A stretch of DNA of 64,000 nucleotides from Anaerolineae bacterium (GCA_022826865.1 JAJDUC010000037.1:62001-126000); one strand, 5' to 3'. Counted from the stretch's first letter, positions 8,412 to 18,148 are shown. Numbers and translations: made by a program. Notes: generated by a model from the letters alone, not told the origin.

Positions 8412-9836
8412 ATGAGCGAACTTGTTTGGATGACGGCGGTAGAACTGGCGGCATTGATTCGCAAGCGAGCAGTTTCCGCTGTTGAAGTATTGACGGCCCA
8501 TCTTGAACAAATCGATGCCATCAATCCCAAGGTGAACGCCATCGTCACCTACCTGCCGGAGATGGCGCTGGAGCGGGCCAGGCGCGCCGATGAGCAGCAG
8601 GCGCGGGGTGAAGCCCTGGGCCCGCTGCATGGCCTGCCGATCGCGCACAAAGACAGCTTTGAAACCAAGGGCATCCGCAGTACAAGCGGGTCGATAGTCT
8701 TCAAGGACTATGTTCCGGAGTCGGATGATCTGATTATCGCCCGTTTGAAAGCCGCGGGCTGCATCACCGTCGGCAAGACAAACTTGCCCGAGTTTGGCGC
8801 CGGCTCGCATACCTTCAATCGCGTATTTGGCGCCACGCTCAATCCCTACGATCCAACCCGGACCTGCGGCGGCAGCAGCGGGGGGGCCGCGGTAGCCCTG
8901 GCCACCGGCATGATCCCGATCGCAGACGGCGGCGATTTGGGCGGGTCGCTGCGCAATCCCGCGAGCTTCTGCAATGTGGTCGGCCTGCGGCCGTCGCCGG
9001 GCCGCGTGCCGAACTATCCCAGCTCGAATGCCTGGTCGACTCTATCGGTCTCCGGTCCGATGGGGCGGACGGTGCAGGATATCGCGCTGATGATGCAGGC
9101 GATCGCCGGTTATGACCCGCGCGCGCCGCTCTCGCTTCACCAACCGGCCTCGCTGTTTGCCGAAGACCTGGACCGCGATTTTGACGGCGTGCGGCTCGCT
9201 TACAGCGCCGATCTTGGTTCTTATCCGGTTGATCCGGCTATTGTCGCCGCCGTAGAAAAGCGGTTGCCCGTGTTTGCGGATCTGGGCTGCGCCGTGGACG
9301 AGGCGCATCCGGATTTCCGGGATGCCTACGATATATTCCAGACCTTGCGCGCCTGGTCCTTCGAGTTGAGCTTCGCCGATTATTTCACCGAGTTTGGGGA
9401 AGAGAGCTTCAAGGAGACGATCCGTTGGAATGCAGCGCAGGGGCGCGCTCTCAGCGCCGGGCAGATCAGCCGTACCGAGGCCAAACGGACAGAATTGTTT
9501 CACCGCGTCCGCGAGTTTCTTGAGACTTATGAATTCTTGCTCTTGCCGACCACTCAGGTGCCGCCTTTTCCAATCGAGTGGGAATATCCGCTCGAAGTCA
9601 ACGGCGTCCCCATGCAAACCTACATCGACTGGATGATGAGCTGCGCCTTCATCACCGTCACCGGCCTGCCGGCAATTTCTGTCCCTTGCGGTTTCACTGA
9701 CGACGGCTTGCCGGTGGGCTTGCAGATCGTCGGGCGCCCGCACGCCGAATTCTCGGTCCTGCAATTGGCATACGCCTTCCAGCAAGCCACGCGCTTTTAT
9801 GAGCGCAAGCCGGCTGTCTGCGCTGACCTGGACTGA
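8412..9836 (+). CDS. Amidase signature family hydrolase (GatA-like fold)
   Basis: 474 residues. The Ser-Ser-Lys triad is visible: Lys in PIAHKDSF, the cis-Ser in TCGGSSGGAA, and the nucleophile Ser in DLGGSLRNPASF. The C-terminal GLPAISVPCGFTDDGLPVGLQIVG is also characteristic. It hydrolyses an amide bond, cytoplasmic. There is no gatC or gatB beside it, and its context is catabolic (SDR, permease), so a degradative amidase is more likely than the Glu-tRNA(Gln) amidotransferase subunit, though the latter cannot be formally excluded. Confidence 0.92.
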   Translation: MSELVWMTAVELAALIRKRAVSAVEVLTAHLEQIDAINPKVNAIVTYLPEMALERARRADEQQARGEALGPLHGLPIAHKDSFETKGIRSTSGSIVFKDYVPESDDLIIARLKAAGCITVGKTNLPEFGAGSHTFNRVFGATLNPYDPTRTCGGSSGGAAVALATGMIPIADGGDLGGSLRNPASFCNVVGLRPSPGRVPNYPSSNAWSTLSVSGPMGRTVQDIALMMQAIAGYDPRAPLSLHQPASLFAEDLDRDFDGVRLAYSADLGSYPVDPAIVAAVEKRLPVFADLGCAVDEAHPDFRDAYDIFQTLRAWSFELSFADYFTEFGEESFKETIRWNAAQGRALSAGQISRTEAKRTELFHRVREFLETYEFLLLPTTQVPPFPIEWEYPLEVNGVPMQTYIDWMMSCAFITVTGLPAISVPCGFTDDGLPVGLQIVGRPHAEFSVLQLAYAFQQATRFYERKPAVCADLD

Positions 9837-9917
9837 TGCGCCGGGAGGACGCGGGACCAGGCAATCCGGCGGGGCCTCTCTTCAAACGGAACCGTGTTCA
9901 GCGGCGGGAGCGTTAAT

Positions 9918-11480
9918 GTGGAACTCAGCCTGATCAATTGGCTGCTGGCGCTGTTGCCGGTTTTGACCGTGCTCCTGCTGATGGTCGGCGCCGGCTGGGG
10001 GGGCGGCCGCGCCGGCTCCGCCGCTTTCGCCGTCGCCCTGGCGCTGTCGCTGACAGTCTTCGGCGGCGATGCCCTGCTGGCGCTGGTGGCGCTTGGCAAA
10101 TCGCTGTTTCTGGCTGCCGATGTGCTTTACATCGTTTGGATGGCGCTCTTCTTCTACAACGTGACCAATGAAGCGGGCGCAGTCGCGCTCATCGGCCGCA
10201 GTTTGCCGCGCTTGACTTCGGACCGCGCCGCGCAGAGCCTCCTCATCAGTTGGGTCTTTGTATCTCTTCTGCAAGGCGTCGGCGGTTTCGGCGTGCCGGT
10301 GGCGGTGGTCGCGCCGCTGCTGGTCGGTTTGGGATACAGCGCCAGGCAATCCGTCATCATGGCGTCGCTCGGTCATGGCTGGGCGGTGACATTCGGCTCG
10401 CTGGGCACATCCTTCGTCGCCTTGACCGCCGTCACCGGTTTGACGGGCGCGGCGCTGGCGCATGACGCGGCGCTGATCCTGGGGATGGCCTGCCTGATCA
10501 GCGGCGCGCTGGTCGCTTATGTCAGCGCCGGCATTGATGGGCTTATGCGCTCGATTCCGATGCTGCTGATCGTCGGCGCGGCGATGGGATTGACTCAATG
10601 GTGGTTCGCAACAAACGGCATGTGGACGCTCGGCTCCACATCTGGCGCGCTGGCGGGCGCAGTCGTCGGCGTCATCTATGTGCTTGGACCCGGGCGCCGC
10701 GGCAAAGCCCGGCTTGCGGACAAAAGCGCGGACGATAGCCGCCGCAGTCTTGTTCTGGCGCTGGCCGCCTATGTCATTCTGCTAGCCTTTGCATTCTCTG
10801 CCAATTTGATTGAGCCCTTGGAGCGCTTCCTGGACAGCCTTCGATTGCAGATCATGTTTCCGGCGGTGGAGACCGCCTATGGCTGGCGCGTTCCCGCCGA
10901 AAGCGGACGCGCGATCAGCATTTTCGGCCATGCCGGCGCGCTTCTGTTCTTTGCCGGTTTGGTCAGTTATGCGCTCTATCGGCGCGCGGGCTATTATGAG
11001 AGCGCGTCCGTTTGGAAGGAGATTTGGGGCAAGGTGGGAAAGTCGGCGCTCAAATCGACAATTTCCATTTTGGCTCTGGTTGGAATGGCCTCTTTGATGT
11101 CGCACTCTGGCATGACGCAGATTATCGCGACTGGGATCAGCGAAGCTTTCAGCGCCGTAATTTATCCGCTCGTCGCGCCATTCGTCGGCGCCTTGGGCGC
11201 TTTCATGACCGGCAGCAACACCAATTCCAACGTCGTATTCGGCGCGCTCCAGCAGGAGACGGCGACGCTGCTCGCCTTGAGCGTGCCAATTCTCCTGGCG
11301 GGACAGACGGCGGGCGCCTCGCTCGGGAGTGTACTCGCGCCGGCGAAGATCGTCGTCGGCTGCAGCACAGTTGGCCTGGGCGGCCAGGAAGGTCCCGTTA
11401 TCCGGCGCATGCTGCTCCTGGGGCTGATCCCGGTGGCCTTTGTCGCTCTGGCCACATTCATTCGCATTGGCGGCGCGTGA
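9918..11480 (+). CDS. L-lactate permease family transporter
   Basis: About 520 residues and 12 or more membrane helices, starting at NWLLALLPVLTVLLLMVG. Family landmarks are LLQGVGGFGVPVAVVAPLL, LGHGWAVTFGSLGTSF and GAFMTGSNTNSNVVFG. It is a proton-coupled importer of lactate, glycolate or related 2-hydroxy acids in the inner membrane. I chose the GTG at 9918 because a GGGAG site lies 7 nt upstream; an earlier in-frame GTG at 9894 lacks one. It lies 81 bp after the amidase in the same operon. Confidence 0.92.
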   Translation: MELSLINWLLALLPVLTVLLLMVGAGWGGGRAGSAAFAVALALSLTVFGGDALLALVALGKSLFLAADVLYIVWMALFFYNVTNEAGAVALIGRSLPRLTSDRAAQSLLISWVFVSLLQGVGGFGVPVAVVAPLLVGLGYSARQSVIMASLGHGWAVTFGSLGTSFVALTAVTGLTGAALAHDAALILGMACLISGALVAYVSAGIDGLMRSIPMLLIVGAAMGLTQWWFATNGMWTLGSTSGALAGAVVGVIYVLGPGRRGKARLADKSADDSRRSLVLALAAYVILLAFAFSANLIEPLERFLDSLRLQIMFPAVETAYGWRVPAESGRAISIFGHAGALLFFAGLVSYALYRRAGYYESASVWKEIWGKVGKSALKSTISILALVGMASLMSHSGMTQIIATGISEAFSAVIYPLVAPFVGALGAFMTGSNTNSNVVFGALQQETATLLALSVPILLAGQTAGASLGSVLAPAKIVVGCSTVGLGGQEGPVIRRMLLLGLIPVAFVALATFIRIGGA

Positions 11481-11547
11481 TGGGCTTGGAAATCTGCCGA
11501 ACGGTTGCTGTCCTGCGTGTACAAGTGGTCCAACTGGAGTGGTGACG

Positions 11548-12801
11548 ATGGCTGAACTGGCGCTTTTCGGGGGAGAAGCCACGCGCTCAAAGCCTTGGCC
11601 GGCTTGGCCTGTGCATGATGAGCGCGATATCGCCGCGCTGACCGAAGTGATACGCAGCGGCAACTGGGGCGGTTTTCCTTATCCCGGTCCACAGACGCGG
11701 CGCTTTCTGGATGCCTTCATCGAAATGCAGCGCGGACGCTACGCTGTCGCCGTAATGAATGGCACGCTTACGCTGGAAGTGGCCCTGCGCGCCGCCGGGA
11801 TTGGCTGGGGCGACGAAGTAATTGTGCCGGCTTATTCTTTTCAGGCGACCGCGGCCGCGCCCATCATGGCCGGGGCGATACCGGTTATCGTCGATATTGA
11901 GGCGGATACCTTCTGCATTGATCCCAAAGCGATTGAAGCGGCAATCACAGAGCGCACGCGCGCGATCATTCCCGTGCACGTCGCCTCGCAAATGGCGGAT
12001 ATGTCCGCCATCATGGCGATTGCCGAGGCGCATAACCTGGTTGTAATTGAAGACGCGGCCCATGCGCATGGCGCATTCTGGGATGGCCATGGCGCCGGCG
12101 CGCTCGGGCAATTCGGATCTTTCAGCATGCAGTCGACCAAGATCATGACCGCGGGCGAGGGCGGTGTGCTTCTCTGCCAGACAGAAGAACAAGCCTGGCG
12201 CGCCGCGAGCATTGTCGATTGCGGACGTCCCCATGACCCGTCCGGCGCCTTGAAGATACAGGGCGGCAATTATCGCATGACAGAGCTGCAGGCTGCGCTG
12301 CTCAACATCGCCATTGAACGCTTCCCGTCGCAATTCCAGCAGCGCGAAGAGATGGCCGACTATATGGACGAAGCCTTGAGCGAAGTCGATGGTGTCCGTC
12401 TTTTGCGGCGGGACCCGCGGCATCAGAAGCGGGCCGTCTATTGCTACAGCTTCGCCATTGATCCGCAGATTTTTGGCGCGACCAACGCAGTGGTCGCCCG
12501 CGCTCTGTTAGCCGAAGGCATTCCTTGTGATCGTGGCTACGATCCCATGTATCGCTATGAACTGTTCCAACCGATGGCATCGCGCCTGGCTGTGCCATCC
12601 GCCTTTCCGCAGTATTTTGACTATGAGGCGATGCGCCTGCCCGTTGTGGAGCGCGTCAGCGGCGCCGAGGCGATGTGGCTTGGCGAAGAGATCTTCAGAG
12701 CCGGCGCTTCCGGCGTGGACGATGTCATCTCTGCGCTGCGCAAGGTGCAGGCGGCGCTGACGCGCGAGCCCTCGCTTGCTGAACGCATAAGCGCCAGCTA
12801 A
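11548..12801 (+). CDS. DegT/DnrJ/EryC1/StrS family PLP-dependent aminotransferase
   Basis: 417 residues. MAELALFGGEATRS is the usual start of this family, and an ATG at 11548 with GGAG 8 nt upstream beats the longer ORF start. PLP-site features: NGTLTLEVALRA, the phosphate/ring contact EDAAHAHGA, and the Schiff-base Lys in FSMQSTKIMTAGEGG. The family aminates keto-sugars or acts on cyclitols, as in nucleotide-sugar or aminocyclitol pathways. It is last in the SDR-amidase-permease set and converges on the ThDP-enzyme gene with a 3-bp gap. Confidence 0.92.
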   Translation: MAELALFGGEATRSKPWPAWPVHDERDIAALTEVIRSGNWGGFPYPGPQTRRFLDAFIEMQRGRYAVAVMNGTLTLEVALRAAGIGWGDEVIVPAYSFQATAAAPIMAGAIPVIVDIEADTFCIDPKAIEAAITERTRAIIPVHVASQMADMSAIMAIAEAHNLVVIEDAAHAHGAFWDGHGAGALGQFGSFSMQSTKIMTAGEGGVLLCQTEEQAWRAASIVDCGRPHDPSGALKIQGGNYRMTELQAALLNIAIERFPSQFQQREEMADYMDEALSEVDGVRLLRRDPRHQKRAVYCYSFAIDPQIFGATNAVVARALLAEGIPCDRGYDPMYRYELFQPMASRLAVPSAFPQYFDYEAMRLPVVERVSGAEAMWLGEEIFRAGASGVDDVISALRKVQAALTREPSLAERISAS

Positions 12802-12804
12802 GGC

Positions 12805-14436
12805 TCAGGGATTTCTTACGGTGGTGGGATAGCCGACCGGGTCGATCATGACATCAATTAGCATGGGCGCTCGCGCTGCGATGCCGTCGCGAATGGCGGC
12901 GTCGCATGCCGCTTTTGATTCTACGCGTCTGTATGCCAGGCCGAATGCGCTGGCAATATCGGCGAAGTCCGGGTTAAGAAACTCCGTGCCGTAGGCGGGC
13001 CGCCGTCGCCGCAGTTGCGCCGACCTGATCAGATCGAGCGCGGCATCATTCATCACCATCACCAGAACCGGCAGCTCGCGCTCCGCCAACAAGCTCAGTT
13101 CGCCCATCGCCATCATCAGGCCGGCGTCGCCGGTGATGCAGACAGTCGGCTTCCCGCTGAGCTCGGCCGCGGCGATTGCGCTGCACAATCCATAACCCAT
13201 GGCCGAAAGACCGTTGGAGACGAAATAGCGATTGGGCTGCCGCGCCGGCCAATTCAGCGCGGTGAAGATTTTGTGCGAGCCCACATCGGTCGTCAGGATG
13301 ATGTCGTCAGGACTGTTCTCCCGCAGCGAAGCTAGAAAAATCTGCGGCAGAATGCGATTGCTTTGCGGCGCTGGCAATGCAATTGCCGTTTGCGCGGCGC
13401 GGAATGCGCTCACGCGCTTTTCCCCCCAATCGGCGGCTGTCGCCCCCTTAACCTCCGCAAGCCTATTCAGGGTTCTGTCTACCGGGCCGACAAGCTCAAG
13501 GGCGCTGGGAATGCGGGGATCCTGGTTTTCCCAATTGGCGATCCAAATCAGTGGCGAGGCCATTTCCCAAGGCTTAACGAGTTCCACCACGTCAAAGCCA
13601 ATCGCGATGATGCAATCGGCCTCAGCGAGGAGTTCATAGACTGGATCGTCGCGTGTCAGCCCGATAGTGCCGGCGAAGAGCGGATGAGTGGACGAAAGCG
13701 CGCCCTTGCTCTTGGCGGTATCTATAACCGGCGCCCGCAGCGATTCCGCCAGTTTCCGCACCTGGGAATAGGGTCGCGCCGGTTCGAGACCCAAGCCGAG
13801 GACGATGAGCGGCTTCCGCTTCTTGGCCAGCAAGTCCTGGAAGGCGCCCAATCGCATAGGGCGGCGCGGTGAGTCAGCGACTGCGCCCGCGCTTGTGGCA
13901 TCTTCCGGAATGTTTTGCCCGGCGACATTGTTGTGAATGCTGAGGTGTACCGGACCCGGCCGATTGGATTGCGCCGCGTATATCGAGTCGTGAATGGACC
14001 TGGCGGCGTTTTGGGGCGTCAACTCCAGCGTCGACTTGCAGATCGGCCGGAACATGGCCGCCAGATCGATAACTTGATGGCTGTGTCGGCCACGGAGCTG
14101 CGGATCGTCCGCCGCTGTGATCAACAGCGCCGGCGCGCGATCGAGATAGGCATGGGCGAGGCCGGCGGCGGCGTTGGCCGCGCCCGGCCCCAATGTCGTC
14201 AAGGCGACGCTGATGTTGCCGGTTATGCGCGCCTCGGCCGCCGCCATGAAACAAGCGCTGCTTTCACTTTTGACCAGCACGAATTCGATGCCTCGCTTGC
14301 GTATCGCCTCCAGGATTTCCACGTTTTCGCCGCCGGGCAAACCATAAACGCGCTCGACACCGGCCGCGCTTAGCTCTTCGGCGAAATACTCGGCGACAGT
14401 CACCATGTTCCGATTCCCATTGCGCAGTTGATCCAT
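12805..14436 (-). CDS. Thiamine diphosphate-dependent enzyme, acetolactate synthase-like
   Basis: About 543 residues with the three-domain ThDP enzyme plan. The N-terminal Pyr domain has the activating Glu region GLPGGENVEIL and TTLGPGAANAAAGLAHAY. The middle domain follows NRPGPVHLSIHNNV, and the C-terminal domain holds the cofactor motif GDAGLMMAMGELSLL ending in MNDAALDLI. Members condense or decarboxylate 2-oxo acids. Without a small regulatory subunit or other ilv genes, a catabolic role (oxo-acid decarboxylase or a carboligase) is likelier than branched amino acid synthesis. The start is uncertain: ATG 14436 or ATG 14406 (MVTVAEYF); the longer ORF to 14520 runs into the divergent promoter region. 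Confidence 0.88.
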   Translation of the reverse strand: MDQLRNGNRNMVTVAEYFAEELSAAGVERVYGLPGGENVEILEAIRKRGIEFVLVKSESSACFMAAAEARITGNISVALTTLGPGAANAAAGLAHAYLDRAPALLITAADDPQLRGRHSHQVIDLAAMFRPICKSTLELTPQNAARSIHDSIYAAQSNRPGPVHLSIHNNVAGQNIPEDATSAGAVADSPRRPMRLGAFQDLLAKKRKPLIVLGLGLEPARPYSQVRKLAESLRAPVIDTAKSKGALSSTHPLFAGTIGLTRDDPVYELLAEADCIIAIGFDVVELVKPWEMASPLIWIANWENQDPRIPSALELVGPVDRTLNRLAEVKGATAADWGEKRVSAFRAAQTAIALPAPQSNRILPQIFLASLRENSPDDIILTTDVGSHKIFTALNWPARQPNRYFVSNGLSAMGYGLCSAIAAAELSGKPTVCITGDAGLMMAMGELSLLAERELPVLVMVMNDAALDLIRSAQLRRRRPAYGTEFLNPDFADIASAFGLAYRRVESKAACDAAIRDGIAARAPMLIDVMIDPVGYPTTVRNP

Positions 14437-14545
14437 TGTGATTATGCAGGCGCTAGACGCGATGTCAATTGATGGCGCTGCTTTGCGGAAAGTGTACAAT
14501 CTACGACTGTGAATTATCAATCAGCCCCCAAGCCCTGGATCAGAT

Positions 14546-15790
14546 ATGGAATTCTTGCGCCTTGCCAAATCGCAAACCTTGTCCTTGAACGAAAGGTCGC
14601 AGGCGCTGGCGGCGGCGGGGCGCGCTGTGTACCGGTTTGGCTTTGGCGAATCGCCGTTTCCGCCGCCGGCGCGCGTTCAAGAGGCATTGAGACGGGCGAC
14701 AAATCGGACGGAATACACGGCGGTGGCCGGCTTACCTGAATTGCGCGAGAAGATCGCCGCCTTTCATGAGGAAGCGGATGGCTATGCTGTCTCGGCCGAT
14801 CAGGTCTTGGTGGCGCCTGGCACGAAGCCGCTTCTCCACAATGTCATGCGCGCCTTTCGCAATTTGGAGGTTTACCTGCCGGGACCATCCTGGGTCTCCT
14901 ACGGGCCGCAAGCGGGCATAGCAGGCCACGATGTTATCCGCATACCCACGTCCTTTGATTTGCGCTGGCGCGTCACGCCGGAGAATCTGGACGGAGCGAT
15001 CACATCGCAGGGTCAGGACGGCAGGCAGAAACTGCTCGTATTGAATTATCCGGGCAACCCCGATGGCTTGACCTATAGCCGCGAAGAATTGGAAGCTCTG
15101 GCGGAGGTTCTGCGAAAGCGCGCCGTGTGGGTCATTTCGGACGAGATCTATGGGCTGCTGGATCATCGCGGGGCGCAGGTCTCGCTGGCGCGCATCTACC
15201 CCGAGCGGACGCTGGTCAGCACTGGATTGTCAAAATGGTGCGGCGCCGGCGGTTGGCGTTTGGGCGCGCTGATTTTGCCGGCCGCCGCGCCGGGGGCCTT
15301 GCGCGACGCGCTTGTCGGGCTGGGTTCCGAGACCTATTCCTGCGCCCCGGCCCCCATACAGGTCGCCGCATTGACTGCATACGAACTGGACGCGGAGCTG
15401 CAGGACTACCTTGTCGCGCAGCGCCGGATTCTGCGCGCCGTCGGCAGGTTGGCGCAGGGCGCCTTGGCTGCGGCCGGCTTGCGCGTGCATCCGCCCGAAG
15501 GCGGATTTTATCTTTTGGTCGATTTCAGCCCCTTTGCCCAGAAGCTCAGCGCGCGTGGCATATGCAACGACAAGCAGCTCTGCGAGCGGATGCTGGACGA
15601 GATCGGCGTTGCGCTGCTTCCCGGGAGCGCCTTCGGCATGCCCGAGGCAGCCTGCGCGGCGCGTCTGGCTTATGTGGACTTTGATGGCGCGGCCGCCCTG
15701 CAAGGCGCCAGGGAGATTGACTCAAGCGCGGACGATTTGGCCGGCAAGATGCTGGAAGGCATCGGCGCAATGCGCGCCTGGCTGCGCTAG
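14546..15790 (+). CDS. Class I/II PLP-dependent aminotransferase
   Basis: 414 residues, fold type I aminotransferase of the aspartate aminotransferase superfamily. Substrate/PLP contacts: VLNYPGNPDGLTY (Asn), VISDEIYGLL (Asp/Tyr), and the Schiff-base Lys in STGLSKWCGAGGWRLG. It transaminates an amino acid with a 2-oxo acid. It is divergent from the ThDP enzyme (110 bp apart), an arrangement that invites shared control, and its stop overlaps the stop of the TauE gene (CTAG, 15787-15790). Confidence 0.92.
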   Translation: MEFLRLAKSQTLSLNERSQALAAAGRAVYRFGFGESPFPPPARVQEALRRATNRTEYTAVAGLPELREKIAAFHEEADGYAVSADQVLVAPGTKPLLHNVMRAFRNLEVYLPGPSWVSYGPQAGIAGHDVIRIPTSFDLRWRVTPENLDGAITSQGQDGRQKLLVLNYPGNPDGLTYSREELEALAEVLRKRAVWVISDEIYGLLDHRGAQVSLARIYPERTLVSTGLSKWCGAGGWRLGALILPAAAPGALRDALVGLGSETYSCAPAPIQVAALTAYELDAELQDYLVAQRRILRAVGRLAQGALAAAGLRVHPPEGGFYLLVDFSPFAQKLSARGICNDKQLCERMLDEIGVALLPGSAFGMPEAACAARLAYVDFDGAAALQGAREIDSSADDLAGKMLEGIGAMRAWLR

Positions 15791-16521
15791 CTGAAGATCA
15801 GCAAATAAAGGCTGAGGACGCAAAGCGGGATCATCATCAGCCACTCAAATGCCTGCTTGTTGATGTGGTCAATGAGGTAGCGCGCGATCAATACAGCCGG
15901 CGGAATCAACACAAATACCCAGGCGATGCTGAGCAAGCGCTCAAGCTCAAAAATACCAATGTAGATATAACCCGGCAGCTTGGTCGCATTCATCACCGCA
16001 AAGAACAATGTCGTCGTGCCGACGAAGCGACGCGGTGTCATCTTCGGCTGGAGCAGCAAATAAGCGGTGAAGGGCGGCGCGCCGACATTCGCCAGCGTGG
16101 AGCCGAAACCGGAAGCCCAACCGGCAAAGTATCCGTGCCACTTCTGCGGATGGTAATTCAGCATGGCGAGGTGGTCGCTGGCGATCTTGAAGGCTAGGGC
16201 GATTAGCGTCAGACCGCCGATGGCGCGCTTGAGCGTGATCGCGTCGATGGCATTTAAGACGACAGCGCCCAGCACGACGCCGACCAGGCCGGGCAGAAGC
16301 ATGAGCCCTATGTAGCGGCGGTCCCACTGTTGCCAATAAAAATAAAGCGCAAACAAATCGGCAAAGAGCAGCAAAGGCAGGACAAGCGCGACAGCCACTT
16401 GCGGGTCGATGATCAACGTCATCAATGGCACGGTCAGCGCGACAGGCACCGGCCCGCCTAGGCCGCCTTTGGAGAATCCAACCAAAATCCCGACAAGCGC
16501 AAAAATAAGGATCTCATTCAT
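15787..16521 (-). CDS. TauE/SafE family anion exporter (membrane)
   Basis: 244 residues and seven to eight helices, starting MNEILIFALVGILVGFSKGGLGGPV, the family's typical first repeat with the FSKGGLGG turn. The second repeat carries AGWASGFGSTLANVGAPPF. The family exports sulfite, sulfoacetate or other organic anions. I place the start at ATG 16521. The 75-residue upstream extension overlaps the divergent methyltransferase region and has no membrane-protein character. Confidence 0.9.
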   Translation of the reverse strand: MNEILIFALVGILVGFSKGGLGGPVPVALTVPLMTLIIDPQVAVALVLPLLLFADLFALYFYWQQWDRRYIGLMLLPGLVGVVLGAVVLNAIDAITLKRAIGGLTLIALAFKIASDHLAMLNYHPQKWHGYFAGWASGFGSTLANVGAPPFTAYLLLQPKMTPRRFVGTTTLFFAVMNATKLPGYIYIGIFELERLLSIAWVFVLIPPAVLIARYLIDHINKQAFEWLMMIPLCVLSLYLLIFS

Positions 16522-16657
16522 ATCGCTATTATACGTCAGCGCCGGCGTCGCATCGAGAATGTCCGCGTCTGCCGCTGCATTTATGCCTTCGTCGCTGTGC
16601 GCTGCCATCGCGTCGATGTACAATCGCCGATCGGCGCAGGGAAGCGAGGAGGGCATC

Positions 16658-17449
16658 TTGGACAGCAAGCGCTTGAATGAAGAAGGCCGCTTGCTCTGGA
16701 ACCGCAAGGCCGAGTTCTGGGATGACTTGTTTGGCGACTGGGGCAACCAATTTCATCGGCGTCTGGTCGAGCCGTCGCTTCTGCAGCTGCTGCAACTGAA
16801 AGCGGGCGAAACGGTTCTTGATGTCGGCTGCGGCAATGGCGTATTGGCCCGGCGGCTGGCGCTGTTGGGGGCGCGGGTGACAGCATGTGACTTCAGCGAA
16901 GAGATGCTTCGGCTGGCGCGGGCGCGCGGCGGACGGGAAATCGACTACCGGCAGATTGACGCCACTGATGAAGAAGCGCTGGCGCAATTGGGCGAAGGCC
17001 AGTTCGACGCCATCACCTGCTCGATGGCGCTGATGGACATACCGGAAATCGAACCGCTATTCTGCGCGGGGAGACGTTTGCTGCGGCCGGATGGTCGTTT
17101 CATTTTCGCGACCATGCACCCGGCGTTCAACTCGAATAACCCGATCTTCATCCATGAAAAAGAAGACCGCGACGGTATCGTCAGTGAATCTTTCGCGGTC
17201 AAGTTACACGCCTATCTTGACATGCCGCCCGTACTGGGAGCAGGCGCGCCGGGGGAACCGTCGCCGCACTATTATTATCATCGTCCGCTCGGCGAGTTGC
17301 TGCGCCCGGCCTTCCGCGCTGGCTTCCTGCTCGACGGCTTGCTCGAGCCGGCCTTCGCGGCGGAAGACGCCAGCGACGGCGGGCGCTTGAGTTGGACCGA
17401 ATTTGCGCAAATACCGCCCGTGCTCACATGCCGCTTGCGACCGGGTTAA
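16658..17449 (+). CDS. Class I SAM-dependent methyltransferase
   Basis: 263 residues from a TTG start at 16658, chosen because AGGAGG (16647-16652) lies 5 nt upstream; an ATG at 16616 has no such site. Motif I is VLDVGCGNGVLARRL, motif II region DFSEEMLRLAR, and motif IV is DAITCSMALMDIPE. The C-terminal half, with ATMHPAFNSNN and HYYYHRPLGELLRPAFRAGF, resembles UbiE/Coq5-like small-molecule methyltransferases. Substrate unknown. Its stop overlaps the stop of the opposing B3/4 gene. Confidence 0.9.
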   Translation: MDSKRLNEEGRLLWNRKAEFWDDLFGDWGNQFHRRLVEPSLLQLLQLKAGETVLDVGCGNGVLARRLALLGARVTACDFSEEMLRLARARGGREIDYRQIDATDEEALAQLGEGQFDAITCSMALMDIPEIEPLFCAGRRLLRPDGRFIFATMHPAFNSNNPIFIHEKEDRDGIVSESFAVKLHAYLDMPPVLGAGAPGEPSPHYYYHRPLGELLRPAFRAGFLLDGLLEPAFAAEDASDGGRLSWTEFAQIPPVLTCRLRPG

Positions 17450-18147
17450 TACGCCCGCCTTGTGGCATCCAGGAACGCCCCGTTGCATGCGCCGCCGGCA
17501 TGTTCCGCTAACAGGGCCAGCAGGTCGTCCAGCGCACTGCGGATATCCGCCGCTCCGCCTTCATGCTGCGCTTCCACCGTGACTACGGCCGCGGTCGTCA
17601 ACTCGTTCGCGGCGCTGGTCGCGCTTTGCCGCCAACACCAGCGCCGCGCGACAACCATCTTGTTTTCATCCGAGAAGACGACTTCACCGGTTTCCGGTCG
17701 CATTGCCTCGCCGGTGGCCAGGTCGGTGTAGATTTCGCTGCCATCGGCATAATGCACAGTGATCGGCATCGCGAGCGATTTCGTATCAAATATGGCGACC
17801 GGAACGCCATAGCGTATGCTGACGAGATTGCCGATATCAACCAGTGTATTGATGCTCGGGATATCGCCTTTCTTGGTCAATCGACGCAGCAGCGATTCAG
17901 CCGCGCTGCGATACTTCGTCGGGGAGACGCCGAAGGCGCTGAAGGCGCGGCGCCAGGCATTCAGCGACGGCAGTTGGCTCAAAGGCGTGTCGCCAATGTT
18001 CTCTTTCACAGCCGCCTGCTCCTTCATATAGGCGGCGCGAAGCGCTTCTGACGCCGGTCCATTCCGCAGGTCTTGTGCGACTATCACCCCGGCGACCAGA
18101 TTCGAATAGTTGTCGATGATCTGCGAATCGTATTGGAAACTTGTCAT
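17446..18147 (-). CDS. B3/B4 tRNA-binding-domain protein (PheT B3/4-like)
   Basis: 233 residues matching the stand-alone version of the B3/B4 domain found in the phenylalanyl-tRNA synthetase beta chain. Landmarks: AWRRAFSAFGVSPTKYRSA, SLLRRLTKKGDIPSINTLVD, GNLVSIRYGVPVAIFD and GEVVFSDENKMVVARRWCWRQ. In PheT this domain edits mischarged Tyr-tRNA(Phe); free-standing copies are widespread and are often taken to be editing or amino-acid-binding proteins, but their role here is not shown. It lies 1 bp downstream of the MFS gene on the same strand. Confidence 0.88.
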   Translation of the reverse strand: MTSFQYDSQIIDNYSNLVAGVIVAQDLRNGPASEALRAAYMKEQAAVKENIGDTPLSQLPSLNAWRRAFSAFGVSPTKYRSAAESLLRRLTKKGDIPSINTLVDIGNLVSIRYGVPVAIFDTKSLAMPITVHYADGSEIYTDLATGEAMRPETGEVVFSDENKMVVARRWCWRQSATSAANELTTAAVVTVEAQHEGGAADIRSALDDLLALLAEHAGGACNGAFLDATRRAY

Positions 18148-18148
18148 G

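Noticed and set aside
8412-9836. GatA subunit of the Glu-tRNA(Gln) amidotransferase
   Set aside because: The Ser-Ser-Lys amidase core is shared by many enzymes; gatB and gatC are absent here and the neighbours are catabolic.
12805-14436. Assignment of the ThDP enzyme as sulfoacetaldehyde acetyltransferase (Xsc) beside TauE and an aminotransferase
   Set aside because: Tempting by context, but no Xsc-specific signature or pta gene is present, so only the superfamily is called.
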